Origin: Solirubrobacterales bacterium
GTDB lineage: Bacteria > Actinomycetota > Thermoleophilia > Solirubrobacterales > Solirubrobacteraceae
Direction: 5' to 3'
Length of the DNA stretch: 41,583 bases
Assembly (NCBI GenBank): GCA_019244745.1
Contig: JAFASF010000385.1
Location: 1-41,583, forward strand
Shown here in pieces: positions 17,358-24,168 of the stretch. Positions within the stretch are counted from its first letter, which is position 1; each line of letters starts with the position of its first letter. The translations under genes and the position numbers were made by a program. The notes beneath the pieces are model-generated. The model did no database searches. It was not told the DNA's origin and saw only the letters and a program-made list of their open reading frames with translations.

Positions 17358-18080
17358 TCAGTGGCGCGCGCGCATCTCGGCGAGTCGATCGGGATCGAAC
17401 TCGTCGGATCGCACCCACCGCAGCAGCGACTGCTCAGCCTCGATGACGCGATCGGCCGCGGCCGGAAGCTCCTCGGCGATCTCGAGCGGGATCTTCAGGA
17501 CCCCGTGCTGGTCGGCGTGCAGCAGGTCCCCGGGGGCGACCTCGAGGCCACCGAGCTCGATCGGCTCGCCGACGGTCTCGACCCGCACGTAGGCGTGGGA
17601 GACGGACGGTCCGGCGGCGAAGAAGTGAAAGCCGATCTCGCGCGCCTGGTCGAGGTCGCGCACGGCACCGTCGGTCACGCAGCCCAGGCAATCCAGGGCG
17701 GTGAAGATCGTCGCGTGAACCTCCCCCCAGAGAGATCCGTGCGCGGGCGGATCGTCGAGGTCCTTGACCACCGCGATTCGGGGCGCCCGGACCTCGCGGA
17801 CGTGCCTGTAGAGCCCCTCGTTGCCGGCGCCGGCCCAGTCGGGCCCTTGCGCGCCGCGGGCGATGATCGTCGCCGTGGCGGCGAAGCCCACCATCGGTCC
17901 GAGCTCAGGGAACATGCACCTGATGCGGCTGTTGGCAAAACCGACGTCGCGCGGCTGCACGTCGAACGTCTCGATGGCGTTGGCCAGTGTCGGAGAGTCG
18001 TAGCGCGCCAGCGCTTGGATTAGTGAGTCCACCGTCTCGGAGCCTACGTCATCCCGGCCCCCGTCCGGTTGCGCGGTCAC
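17358..18080 (-). CDS. RraA-like protein (4-hydroxy-4-methyl-2-oxoglutarate aldolase family)
   Basis: This 240-residue protein is of the RraA/HMG-aldolase fold. Family members include class II pyruvate aldolases and, in E. coli, the RNase E inhibitor RraA. GSLWGEVHAT (from 115) and TDGAVRDLDQ with Arg141-Asp142 match the metal/pyruvate-binding signature (G-x-x-W/LG and DGxxRD). LLHADQHGVLKIP matches the C-terminal DxxGV block. The GTG start at 18080 lies 21 bases after the radical SAM stop, so the two minus-strand genes are probably one operon. An aldolase, or a related lyase on a branched keto acid, is more likely than an RNase regulator, but this is inferred from the family. Confidence 0.87.
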   Translation of the reverse strand: MTAQPDGGRDDVGSETVDSLIQALARYDSPTLANAIETFDVQPRDVGFANSRIRCMFPELGPMVGFAATATIIARGAQGPDWAGAGNEGLYRHVREVRAPRIAVVKDLDDPPAHGSLWGEVHATIFTALDCLGCVTDGAVRDLDQAREIGFHFFAAGPSVSHAYVRVETVGEPIELGGLEVAPGDLLHADQHGVLKIPLEIAEELPAAADRVIEAEQSLLRWVRSDEFDPDRLAEMRARH

Positions 18081-18101
18081 GCCGGCCTGGGGGCGGCCAG
18101 G

Positions 18102-19046
18102 CTAGGCAACCCCGAGCGTCTGGCGGCGGCTGCGCTCGTCGAGCCGCCGCAGCCCAAGCTCGTCGGCGATCTCATACGCGCGCACCAGCTCCTCCGCGTG
18201 GGGGTGGCGGTCGATCTCCGGGTGGCGCTCGGTCTTGCCGGCCGGGTAATACTGGCCCATGAGGTTGACATAGGTGCCGGGACCGAGATGCTCGGCGACG
18301 AAGCGCAACACCGCTTCGGTTTCGTCGAGCAGCCCGGGCATCACGAGGTGACGAACGATCAGCCCTCGTTGGGCCAGCCCGCGCTCGTCGAGGATGAGGT
18401 CTCCGACCTGGCGTTGCATCTCGAGCACGTTGCGGCTGGCCACCTCGAAGTACTCGCGTTTGCCGAGGTATCGGCGCGTCCGCTCGCTCCCCACGAGCTT
18501 TAGGTCCGGCATGTACACGTCGACGATGCCGCCCATCAGCGAGAGGCTGTCCGGACTGTCGTAAGCGCTCGTGTTGTAGACGATCGGCAGCCGCAATCCA
18601 GCGTCGACCGCGATCGGCAGCGCCTCGAGGATCTGCGGCACCACGTGCTCGGGGGTTACCCAGTTGATGTTGTGGCAGCCGATCTCCTGGAGCTCGAGCA
18701 TCATCGCGGCCAGCCGCGCCGGCGGAGCCTCCCGGCCTTGGACCTTCCACGAAACATCGAAGTTCTGACAGAACACGCAGCGCAGATTGCAGCCCGCGAA
18801 GAAGATCGTCCCGGAGCCGTTCCAACCGCGGAGGCAGTTCTCCTCGCCGAAGTGCGGGAAGTGGGAGGCCACCAGGGCGTAGCGGCCGATCCGGCACAGC
18901 CCGGGCTCGTCCGCGAGGCGGTCGACCGAACACTCCCGGGGACAGACTCGACACGGGGCCGCCAGCAGCTCGAGCGCCCGCGCCGCCCGCTCCGCCAGCT
19001 CTCCCGAGCGGTACAGGGCGAGATAGGAAGGCGCGCCGGCGCTCAT
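18102..19046 (-). CDS. COG1313/PflX-like radical SAM protein
   Basis: This 314-residue radical SAM enzyme has the cluster motif AGCNLRCVFCQN, with Cys86, Cys90 and Cys93 for the 4Fe-4S cluster that cleaves SAM. An N-terminal cysteine set, PCRVCPRECS and GLC (Cys32, 35, 39, 51), is typical of the COG1313 group annotated as putative pyruvate formate-lyase activating-like proteins. No glycyl-radical partner is visible here. The ATG at 19046 is chosen because sequence upstream in the same frame is the antisense of the R2lox gene. It is transcribed divergently from R2lox across a 99-bp spacer and is followed by the RraA-like gene. The substrate is unknown. Confidence 0.9.
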   Translation of the reverse strand: MSAGAPSYLALYRSGELAERAARALELLAAPCRVCPRECSVDRLADEPGLCRIGRYALVASHFPHFGEENCLRGWNGSGTIFFAGCNLRCVFCQNFDVSWKVQGREAPPARLAAMMLELQEIGCHNINWVTPEHVVPQILEALPIAVDAGLRLPIVYNTSAYDSPDSLSLMGGIVDVYMPDLKLVGSERTRRYLGKREYFEVASRNVLEMQRQVGDLILDERGLAQRGLIVRHLVMPGLLDETEAVLRFVAEHLGPGTYVNLMGQYYPAGKTERHPEIDRHPHAEELVRAYEIADELGLRRLDERSRRQTLGVA

Positions 19047-19107
19047 CGCGACCGTGGAGCACTCTAGCGATGCGCTGGTTGCTTCGCGGGCGATCGTCGA
19101 CCGGGAG

Positions 19108-19113
19108 TACAGT
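19108..19113 (+). promoter_or_regulatory. Candidate -10 element upstream of R2lox
   Basis: TACAGT fits the TAnnnT pattern of actinobacterial -10 elements and lies 32 bases before the R2lox ATG. No -35 at normal spacing is convincing (TTGCTT at 19079 is too far). This is a weak call. Confidence 0.3.
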
Positions 19114-19145
19114 CGCATGACCCGATCCGCGAACGAGGGAGAGAG

Positions 19146-20048
19146 ATGGCGAGCCTGCTGGACCTGACCGTCCAGGGCGACGTCGGAACGATCAGCGACG
19201 AGTCCAAGCTGCCACAGATAAAGCTGATGACACCGCTCGAGCTGTACCGGCTGTGGGAGCGGCAGAACTGGGCCTCTCACCAGATCGACCTTGAGTCCGA
19301 CCGGCGCGACTGGGCGGCGCTCGGCGACCACGAACGCGAGCAGATGATGTACGGCCTGTCGGCGTTCTTCGTCGGAGAAGAGCGGGTCACCAACCAGTTC
19401 TCGGGGCTGGTACTGGCTGCCGAGGACAAGCACGAGGAGGCGTTCCTGCTCACCCAGCAGGTCGACGAGGCCCGCCACGCCCAGCACTTCAACCGCCTCT
19501 ACGAGGAGGTACTCGACTTCGACGGTCAGTTTGAGGATCGACTCGATCGGGCTCGGACGTACCTGACCGACTCCTACTTCCACCTGTTCGACGGCCACCT
19601 CGTCGAGGATCACCGGAGGCTCCTCTCCGATCCCAGCAGCGTCGAGGCCAAGCTCGACTTCATCACGACCTACCACATGGTGATCGAGGGCACGCTCGCG
19701 CTCACCGGGCAGCACTTCCAGACCATGCGGCTCGAGAGGCGCGGGATCCTCCCGGGCCACCTCGAGGCGTTCAAGAGGATCGCCCGGGACGAGCACCGTC
19801 ACGTCGCGTACGGCACCTGGTATCTGCAGAAGAAGGCGCGCGACCCGGAGCTCGCACGGCGCGTGCAGGACAAGCTCGTGCAGACGCTCCCGGCGGCGGC
19901 CGGGGTGATTGTTCCCCCCGGCTTCGACGCGGAGGACGAGTACGAGTACCTCGGTGCGACCGCGCAGGAGCGAAACGAGTTCGCCTACCGCGCCCTGTAC
20001 AGACGGTTGAAGGTGATCGGGATCGGACTCCCTGCCGTAACGGGCTGA
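19146..20048 (+). CDS. R2-like ligand-binding oxidase (R2lox)
   Basis: This 300-residue ferritin-like protein is of the ribonucleotide reductase R2 superfamily. The expected metal ligands are present: Glu78, Glu108/His111 (DEARH), Glu181, and Glu216/His219 (DEHRH). The two residues that form the tyrosine-valine ether cross-link in R2lox proteins are also there with the correct spacing: Val81 (E-x-x-V) and Tyr176 (five before Glu181). This favours R2lox, a Mn/Fe oxidase that binds a fatty-acid-like ligand, over a true ribonucleotide reductase subunit. No nrdA-type gene is adjacent. A strong ribosome site (GAGGGAGAG) precedes the ATG. The last 37 coding bases are duplicated just downstream. Confidence 0.92.
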   Translation: MASLLDLTVQGDVGTISDESKLPQIKLMTPLELYRLWERQNWASHQIDLESDRRDWAALGDHEREQMMYGLSAFFVGEERVTNQFSGLVLAAEDKHEEAFLLTQQVDEARHAQHFNRLYEEVLDFDGQFEDRLDRARTYLTDSYFHLFDGHLVEDHRRLLSDPSSVEAKLDFITTYHMVIEGTLALTGQHFQTMRLERRGILPGHLEAFKRIARDEHRHVAYGTWYLQKKARDPELARRVQDKLVQTLPAAAGVIVPPGFDAEDEYEYLGATAQERNEFAYRALYRRLKVIGIGLPAVTG

Positions 20049-20097
20049 GCGGGCGGTGATCGGGATCGGACTGCCCGCCGTAACCGGCTGAGCGGGA
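20012..20097. repeat. 43-bp tandem duplication of the R2lox gene end
   Basis: Bases 20012-20054 and 20055-20097 are head-to-tail copies, identical at 39 of 43 positions. The first copy encodes the final residues of R2lox and its TGA; the second copy repeats the coding tail and stop after the real stop. It lies immediately upstream of the thioredoxin gene. Confidence 0.9.
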
Positions 20098-20112
20098 GTA
20101 CCACGGGCGTTC

Positions 20113-20118
20113 TACCCT
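20113..20118 (+). promoter_or_regulatory. Candidate -10 for a leaderless thioredoxin mRNA
   Basis: TACCCT (TAnnnT) lies 7 bases before the GTG start, the spacing expected if transcription begins at the start codon. No clear Shine-Dalgarno is present, which is consistent. No good -35 is visible. Confidence 0.35.
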
Positions 20119-20125
20119 GGTCACT

Positions 20126-20545
20126 GTGGCAATCATCGCCTGCCCCAATTGCAATGCACGCAATCGCGTCGGCGCGATCCCGCGGGGCGCACCACGGTGC
20201 CCTCGCTGCAAGTCCACGCTCCCATGGGTCGTCGATGCCGACGCCGACACGTTTGCGGCCGAGACGACCGCGTCGGTGCCGGTGGTGGTGGATTTCTGGG
20301 CGGCCTGGTGCGGCCCGTGCAGGATGATCTCCCCAGTGCTCGAGGACCTCGCCAAGCATCACGCCGGACACCTCAAGGTGGTGAAGGTCGACGTCGACGC
20401 CAATCCCGCGCTGACCGCGCGGTTCGGCGCGCGATCCATTCCGCTGCTGGTCGTCATCCGCAACGGACAAGAGGTCGACCGCATCGTCGGCGCCTTGCCG
20501 CGTACTGCGCTCGAGCAGCGGTTGGCGCCGGCGCTCGCCGCCTGA
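20126..20545 (+). CDS. trxC: Thioredoxin with N-terminal zinc ribbon (Trx2/TrxC type)
   Basis: This 139-residue protein combines a zinc ribbon (Cys6, Cys9, Cys25, Cys28 in CPNCNARNR and PRCPRCKS) with a thioredoxin domain carrying FWAAWCGPCRM (active Cys62 and Cys65). This is the arrangement of thioredoxin 2, a cytoplasmic dithiol-disulfide oxidoreductase linked to oxidative stress. The GTG start gives the full zinc ribbon. Its position after R2lox might indicate shared redox function, but a separate promoter is likely. Identification is strong; the gene symbol is by domain architecture. Confidence 0.93.
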   Translation: MAIIACPNCNARNRVGAIPRGAPRCPRCKSTLPWVVDADADTFAAETTASVPVVVDFWAAWCGPCRMISPVLEDLAKHHAGHLKVVKVDVDANPALTARFGARSIPLLVVIRNGQEVDRIVGALPRTALEQRLAPALAA

Positions 20546-20615
20546 GACGCGCGTAGCCACGACGACCGCGAAAGCTCCGCGGCCGGTTTGGCCATCCGAC
20601 ATCAGGAACGCCGAA

Positions 20616-20646
20616 TTGCGTTTCCGTTTGAACGGAGTGATAGCGT
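20616..20646 (+). promoter_or_regulatory. Candidate promoter for the c-di-AMP riboswitch transcript
   Basis: TTGCGT (20616-20621) is followed after 19 bases by TAGCGT (20641-20646), which has an upstream TGA making an extended -10 (TGATAGCGT). Transcription would begin at about 20653, right at the 5' side of the riboswitch. The same TTGCGT hexamer is used in the candidate promoter at 13914. Confidence 0.4.
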
Positions 20647-20647
20647 G

Positions 20648-20795
20648 CCGCCGAACATAACGAGCCGAGTTGCCGGACCACCCGTGGCCGGTGAGCGGGG
20701 GACCCACAGCGATCGATGGTCGCCGGGGCGAATCGCCAAAGCTCTTCGGCGTAGCGCACAGCGCGAGCCCGTCAGCTAACCCCGCAGGCTTTCGA
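20648..20795 (+). ncRNA. c-di-AMP riboswitch (ydaO/yuaA class)
   Basis: The leader carries the conserved blocks of the ydaO/yuaA riboswitch in the right order: CGCCGAAC near 20650, GGGGGACCCA (20697-20706), GGGGCGAATCGCC (20725-20737), CTCTTCGGC (20742-20750), and CCGTCAGCTAACC followed by CGCAGGC (20769-20789). The class senses cyclic di-AMP and, in actinobacteria, often controls cell-wall hydrolase genes such as rpfA and NlpC/P60 or M23 proteins. The downstream gene is LytM-like, which fits. No intrinsic terminator with a U-tract is evident between aptamer and gene, so control may be at translation or by another mechanism. Confidence 0.88.
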
Positions 20796-20827
20796 GTCGT
20801 CCCCCAAGGGAGGAATTTCTGGACAGC

Positions 20828-22003
20828 GTGCGAGACCTGGGACGGGCTGAGCTGTGGCAGGAGTCGCTGGAGCGATCGCTCGCGCGCCGGGGGAAGTTGC
20901 CACGTGAGGCAACGGGGACCATCCCGCCGGGGCCGGCGAGCGAGCCCGTTGAGGCCACGCAGCCGCGGCCGGCGGGCGAGCCCGTTGAGGCCGTCCAGCC
21001 GCGGCCGGCGGGCGAACCCGTTGAGGCCGTCCAGCCGCGGCCGGCGGGGGAGCCCGTTGAGGCTCGGAGGGGCCGCCGGCAGTCCTTCCGGACGTCGGGG
21101 CGCGACCGCGCGGCCTCACGGCGGTCCTTCCGGACGTCGGGGCGCGACAGCGCGGACCGCCGACAGTCGGTTTTGATCGCGGGCACAATCGACCGCGACC
21201 GCGAGGCTCGCCGCCACTTCCGCCGGAAGACGAACGCTGCGAGGCGCTGGAAGACTCTGCTCATCGTCGCCGGGGGGCTCGGAACGCTGGCACTGCTCGC
21301 GGCTACGTTGCCGAGCCTCTTCGCCGGCGGCGGCGCCAGCGCGTCGGCGCCGGCGACGCAGGTGAACGCGCTCCGAGCTCCCGCGACCCCACTGCGCTCG
21401 GACGCTCCGCACCCGAATCCCGGCTTCGGGTTGGCGACCGGAATGGCTCGCAAGTGCCCGCTGGTCGTCCAGCCGTCCGAATATGTCAACCCGCTCGCAC
21501 GTGCGCACGTGATGCCGGAGCGGATCGATCAGGGTGTCGATTACGCGGGGTCGGGATCTGTTGCGGCAATCGGTCTTGCGAAGGTGACGTATGTGGCAAC
21601 GGACGGCACCGGATGGCCAGGAACGTTCATTGAGTACCGCCTGCTGGACGGCGCCGACAGCGGCTGTTACGTCTATTACGCCGAGGGCGTGACCCCGGCG
21701 CGGGGCCTCCATGTCGGCCAGAGGGTTCGCGCCGGCCAGGCGATTGCGACGATCATCCCGTTCTACGAGACCGGGATCGAGATCGGATGGGCAGCGGGCT
21801 CGAGCACCACGACCTACGCGGCCAAGGCAAAGCAGTGGACCCCCACGGACGACGCGGACAACATCCCTACCCCTGCTGGCGCGAGCTTCTCGGCGCTGAT
21901 CGCCGCCCTCGGCGGCCCGCCGGGAAAGACGGAAGGTGGACCACGCCCACCCGGGTCGGGCGGCCGGCGCTCCGGAACGCGGCGAGCGCGGCCATCACGG
22001 TGA
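20828..22003 (+). CDS. Membrane-anchored LytM/M23-like protein lacking zinc-ligand histidines
   Basis: This 391-residue protein has a charged N-terminal region of about 140 residues with two sets of repeats, one membrane helix (about 142-165), and an extracytoplasmic domain. That domain resembles the LytM/M23 fold (QGVDYAGSGSVAAIG, GQRVRAGQAIATI). The expected HxGxD is DQGVD (Asp234 in place of His, Asp238 kept), and the C-terminal HxH appears as GIEIG. It is therefore probably not an active endopeptidase and may bind peptidoglycan or regulate hydrolases. The GTG at 20828 follows GGGAGGA at a rather long spacing of 13 bases. The gene lies under a c-di-AMP riboswitch, consistent with a wall or turgor role. 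The C-terminal tail is Gly/Pro/Arg-rich. Confidence 0.75.
   Translation: MRDLGRAELWQESLERSLARRGKLPREATGTIPPGPASEPVEATQPRPAGEPVEAVQPRPAGEPVEAVQPRPAGEPVEARRGRRQSFRTSGRDRAASRRSFRTSGRDSADRRQSVLIAGTIDRDREARRHFRRKTNAARRWKTLLIVAGGLGTLALLAATLPSLFAGGGASASAPATQVNALRAPATPLRSDAPHPNPGFGLATGMARKCPLVVQPSEYVNPLARAHVMPERIDQGVDYAGSGSVAAIGLAKVTYVATDGTGWPGTFIEYRLLDGADSGCYVYYAEGVTPARGLHVGQRVRAGQAIATIIPFYETGIEIGWAAGSSTTTYAAKAKQWTPTDDADNIPTPAGASFSALIAALGGPPGKTEGGPRPPGSGGRRSGTRRARPSR
20932..21067 (+). repeat. 36-bp in-frame tandem repeat (four copies)
   Basis: Copies of a 36-bp unit encode PRPAGEPVEAVQ; the GAGCCCGTTGAGG core recurs at 20942, 20978, 21014 and 21050. The period is a multiple of three, so copy number can vary without breaking the frame. 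It lies in the cytoplasmic N-terminal region of the LytM-like protein. Confidence 0.93.
21082..21148 (+). repeat. 42-bp period direct repeat (two copies)
   Basis: A 25-bp perfect repeat occurs at 21082-21106 and 21124-21148, encoding SFRTSGRD twice. It is a second in-frame repeat family in the basic segment of the same protein, before the membrane helix. Confidence 0.9.
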
Positions 22004-22204
22004 GCTGACGGCCCGCCACGGGGAGCGCTCCCACGTCAGCTTTGGGCAGTCCGATGAGTCTGCCGTACGGGAACGAGCTCGACCGCGGAGGTAACTTTGC
22101 CGCCCTCGAGCAACCCGAACTGTTCGTCGACGAGCTGCGCGCCTCCTGCCGGCCTCCCGGCGCAGACCGGCCGCAAACGCTGACTCCCTGACGGGGCGTT
22201 GGGT

Positions 22205-22229
22205 TTTTGACGCGCCCGGCGCGTCAAAA
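22205..22229. terminator. Bidirectional intrinsic terminator
   Basis: A perfect 11-bp inverted repeat TTTTGACGCGC / GCGCGTCAAAA with a 3-base loop has T-runs on one side and A-runs on the other, so it can form a GC-rich hairpin with a U-tract in either direction. It lies between the LytM-like gene (+) and the CopCD gene (-), which are convergent. The rest of 22004-22279 shows no gene. Confidence 0.8.
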
Positions 22230-22279
22230 GCCGGTCAGTTCGAGGTGCCGGCTGCAGTGCGCGGAGTCGCATCTCTTCG

Positions 22280-23632
22280 TCACCGGGGCGGCGCGGATTG
22301 GCTGAGGGTGGCTGCAAGCGCCAGGGCGAGCAGGAGCAAGCCCACCTCGAGCGCGAGCGTGCGCCGAATGCTCGCGACCGGCGCCCCGGCCTCGATCCGG
22401 GGCACGACCGAACGCTGGTGATAGCCGCCGAGGGCGACGGCGCCCGTGAAAACGATGGCCTTGGCGAGCAACGTGATGCCGTAACCGCTCGTGAGCAGGG
22501 CCGACGGAGCCGGCAGCTCTCGAACAGCGATATAGGAACCGGCGAGCGCGAGTACGAGCACGCTCGGCACCGCAAGGTTCGAGAAGCGCAGCAAACACGC
22601 CCGGATGAGCGCCTCGCGGGCGGACCGGGAAAGGGGACGCACCACGCCGGCGAGGATGGCCAGCGCCACAACTCCGCCCACCCATAACGCACCGGCGACC
22701 AAATGCGCGTAGTCGGCCATGAGCGCGAGTGTGCCGCGGGAGGCGGGATGGCTCGCCCAGCTGATGCCGAACGCGATGCCAAGCGATGCGATGCCGGCGC
22801 TCGCGAGCAGCACCTCCCGTTTGCGTGGCGCGACCCACGCGCCCACGAGCAACGCCAGCACCCCTAGCCAGGCGAAGGTCATCAGCGTCCACGCCTGACC
22901 GAGGTGGGTCCCGACGCGGATGGGGATGATCTGCGTGTTGACCACGTTCAACAGCCCGCCGCCCACGATTGGGTAGGCGCCGACGAGGAACGCGAACAGC
23001 CCAGCGTGGAGCGCCAGCGTCGCGCCCGCCACCCCCACCCAGATCGCGAGCGGGGCGTCGCGTGCTCCCGAATCACCGAGCACCCGGGCCGCAGGCGCCG
23101 AGACCAGCGCTCGGAACGTCAGCGTGCCGCCGGCGAGCACCACACCGAGAAACTGAAGCCACGCCAGCAGCTCGGGTGCGACCGGGACGCCCACCCCGCT
23201 CGCCGCTGCGGGCGGGAGCGGCTTGGCCCGTACGCCAAAGCTGAACGCGCCCTCGGTCACGTGGCCGTCGTTGCTGGCGACCATCTTCCAGCGCACCGTG
23301 TAGCTGCCTGCCCGGCCCCGCCGCAATGGCACGACCACCAAATTTCCGGCCACGCGCACGGGGCCGGCCAGATCCTGGCCACCGGCGGTCACCACGGCGA
23401 CCCTCGCGTATTGCGGGACGACGTCCTCGTCGTACTCCAGCGTGATCTGACGCGGTGTCGCGCCGACCACTGCGCCCCATGGAGGGGTGGTCGTCTCGAG
23501 GACCGCGTGGGCGCCGGCAGACGACGGGACGGCCAGCAGCAGTACGAGTGCGCAGCTCACGACGAAAAGCGCGCGGGTCCGGCGGCGTCCCGGGGCGCCC
23601 GCCGTAACGACGCGGGAGGGGCCTAACCTCAT
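22280..23632 (-). CDS. CopC-CopD fusion copper resistance/import membrane protein
   Basis: This 450-residue protein joins a CopC domain to a CopD membrane domain (YcnJ-like). After the signal sequence (about 21-41), the mature protein would begin HAVLETTTPP, with His42 as the N-terminal copper ligand. SNDGHVTEGAF supplies Asp122 and His124, completing the Cu(II) site known for CopC. About eight membrane helices follow (FLGVVLAGGTL through LEVGLLLLALALA). Such proteins bind periplasmic/extracellular copper and are thought to carry it inwards. The ATG at 23632 overlaps the upstream gene's stop by four bases. Last gene of a three-gene minus operon. Confidence 0.93.
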   Translation of the reverse strand: MRLGPSRVVTAGAPGRRRTRALFVVSCALVLLLAVPSSAGAHAVLETTTPPWGAVVGATPRQITLEYDEDVVPQYARVAVVTAGGQDLAGPVRVAGNLVVVPLRRGRAGSYTVRWKMVASNDGHVTEGAFSFGVRAKPLPPAAASGVGVPVAPELLAWLQFLGVVLAGGTLTFRALVSAPAARVLGDSGARDAPLAIWVGVAGATLALHAGLFAFLVGAYPIVGGGLLNVVNTQIIPIRVGTHLGQAWTLMTFAWLGVLALLVGAWVAPRKREVLLASAGIASLGIAFGISWASHPASRGTLALMADYAHLVAGALWVGGVVALAILAGVVRPLSRSAREALIRACLLRFSNLAVPSVLVLALAGSYIAVRELPAPSALLTSGYGITLLAKAIVFTGAVALGGYHQRSVVPRIEAGAPVASIRRTLALEVGLLLLALALAATLSQSAPPR

Positions 23633-24168
23633 GACGCGGCCGCCACCGGGATCGCGATCAGCGCCAGCGCGAACCCCGCCAACGGCAGCAGGACGAGCGG
23701 AATCAGCGAAGCCCGGCGACGTCGTACGCGAACCAGGTCCAGGATTCCGGCCGCGATCAGCAGGAGTCCCATCGCCAGGTGCCAGTGCACTCCTTGTCCG
23801 GACGGGTCGATCAGCACGTGGATCATGAAAAGCACGCCGCAGCTCAGAAAGGTGAGCGGCAGCACGCCGTCCAGCCACGGCCGGTCGTACACGCCGCGGC
23901 GGCGCGCTAGCTCGAGCGAGCCCGCCGCGAACAGAACGTCCCCCCACAGGAAGTGCACGAGCATGTCGTGCACGACGTCGGCGAACACCACGGTGGCCCA
24001 CACGCCGCCGGCAGCCACGATCAGCGCCCACGGCACCACCAACGAGCGCGAGCGCGCCACGCGGCCGTCGCGCCCGATCAGCGGCACGTACTCCTCGAGA
24101 ACGATGGCCAGGAACAGCGCACCGAGGAGCCAGTGGGCGCGAGCGATCTGAATTTGGGGCAGGATCAC
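23629..24168 (-). CDS. Histidine-rich polytopic membrane protein of unknown function
   Basis: This 179-residue protein has about five hydrophobic helices (WLLGALFLAIVLEEY, VVPWALIVAAGGVWATVVF, and others). His67 and His72 (DVVHDMLVHFLWGD), His117 (LFMIHVLID), His128 and His130 (GVHWHLAMG) lie within or next to membrane segments and could bind a metal or heme. It overlaps both neighbours by four bases (ATGA-type), so it is co-translated with CopCD. A copper-related role is inferred from context only; I do not recognise the family. Confidence 0.75.
   Translation of the reverse strand: MILPQIQIARAHWLLGALFLAIVLEEYVPLIGRDGRVARSRSLVVPWALIVAAGGVWATVVFADVVHDMLVHFLWGDVLFAAGSLELARRRGVYDRPWLDGVLPLTFLSCGVLFMIHVLIDPSGQGVHWHLAMGLLLIAAGILDLVRVRRRRASLIPLVLLPLAGFALALIAIPVAAAS

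Noticed and set aside
19047-19802. N-terminal extension of the radical SAM frame
   Set aside because: The extension is the antisense of R2lox; the COG1313 N-terminus fits the ATG at 19046.
19146-20048. Ribonucleotide reductase beta subunit (nrdB/nrdF)
   Set aside because: The Val81/Tyr176 pair and spacing fit R2lox, and no alpha-subunit gene is adjacent.
20932-21148. Regular repeats considered as a CRISPR array
   Set aside because: The repeats are head-to-tail without unique spacers and keep the reading frame of a protein.
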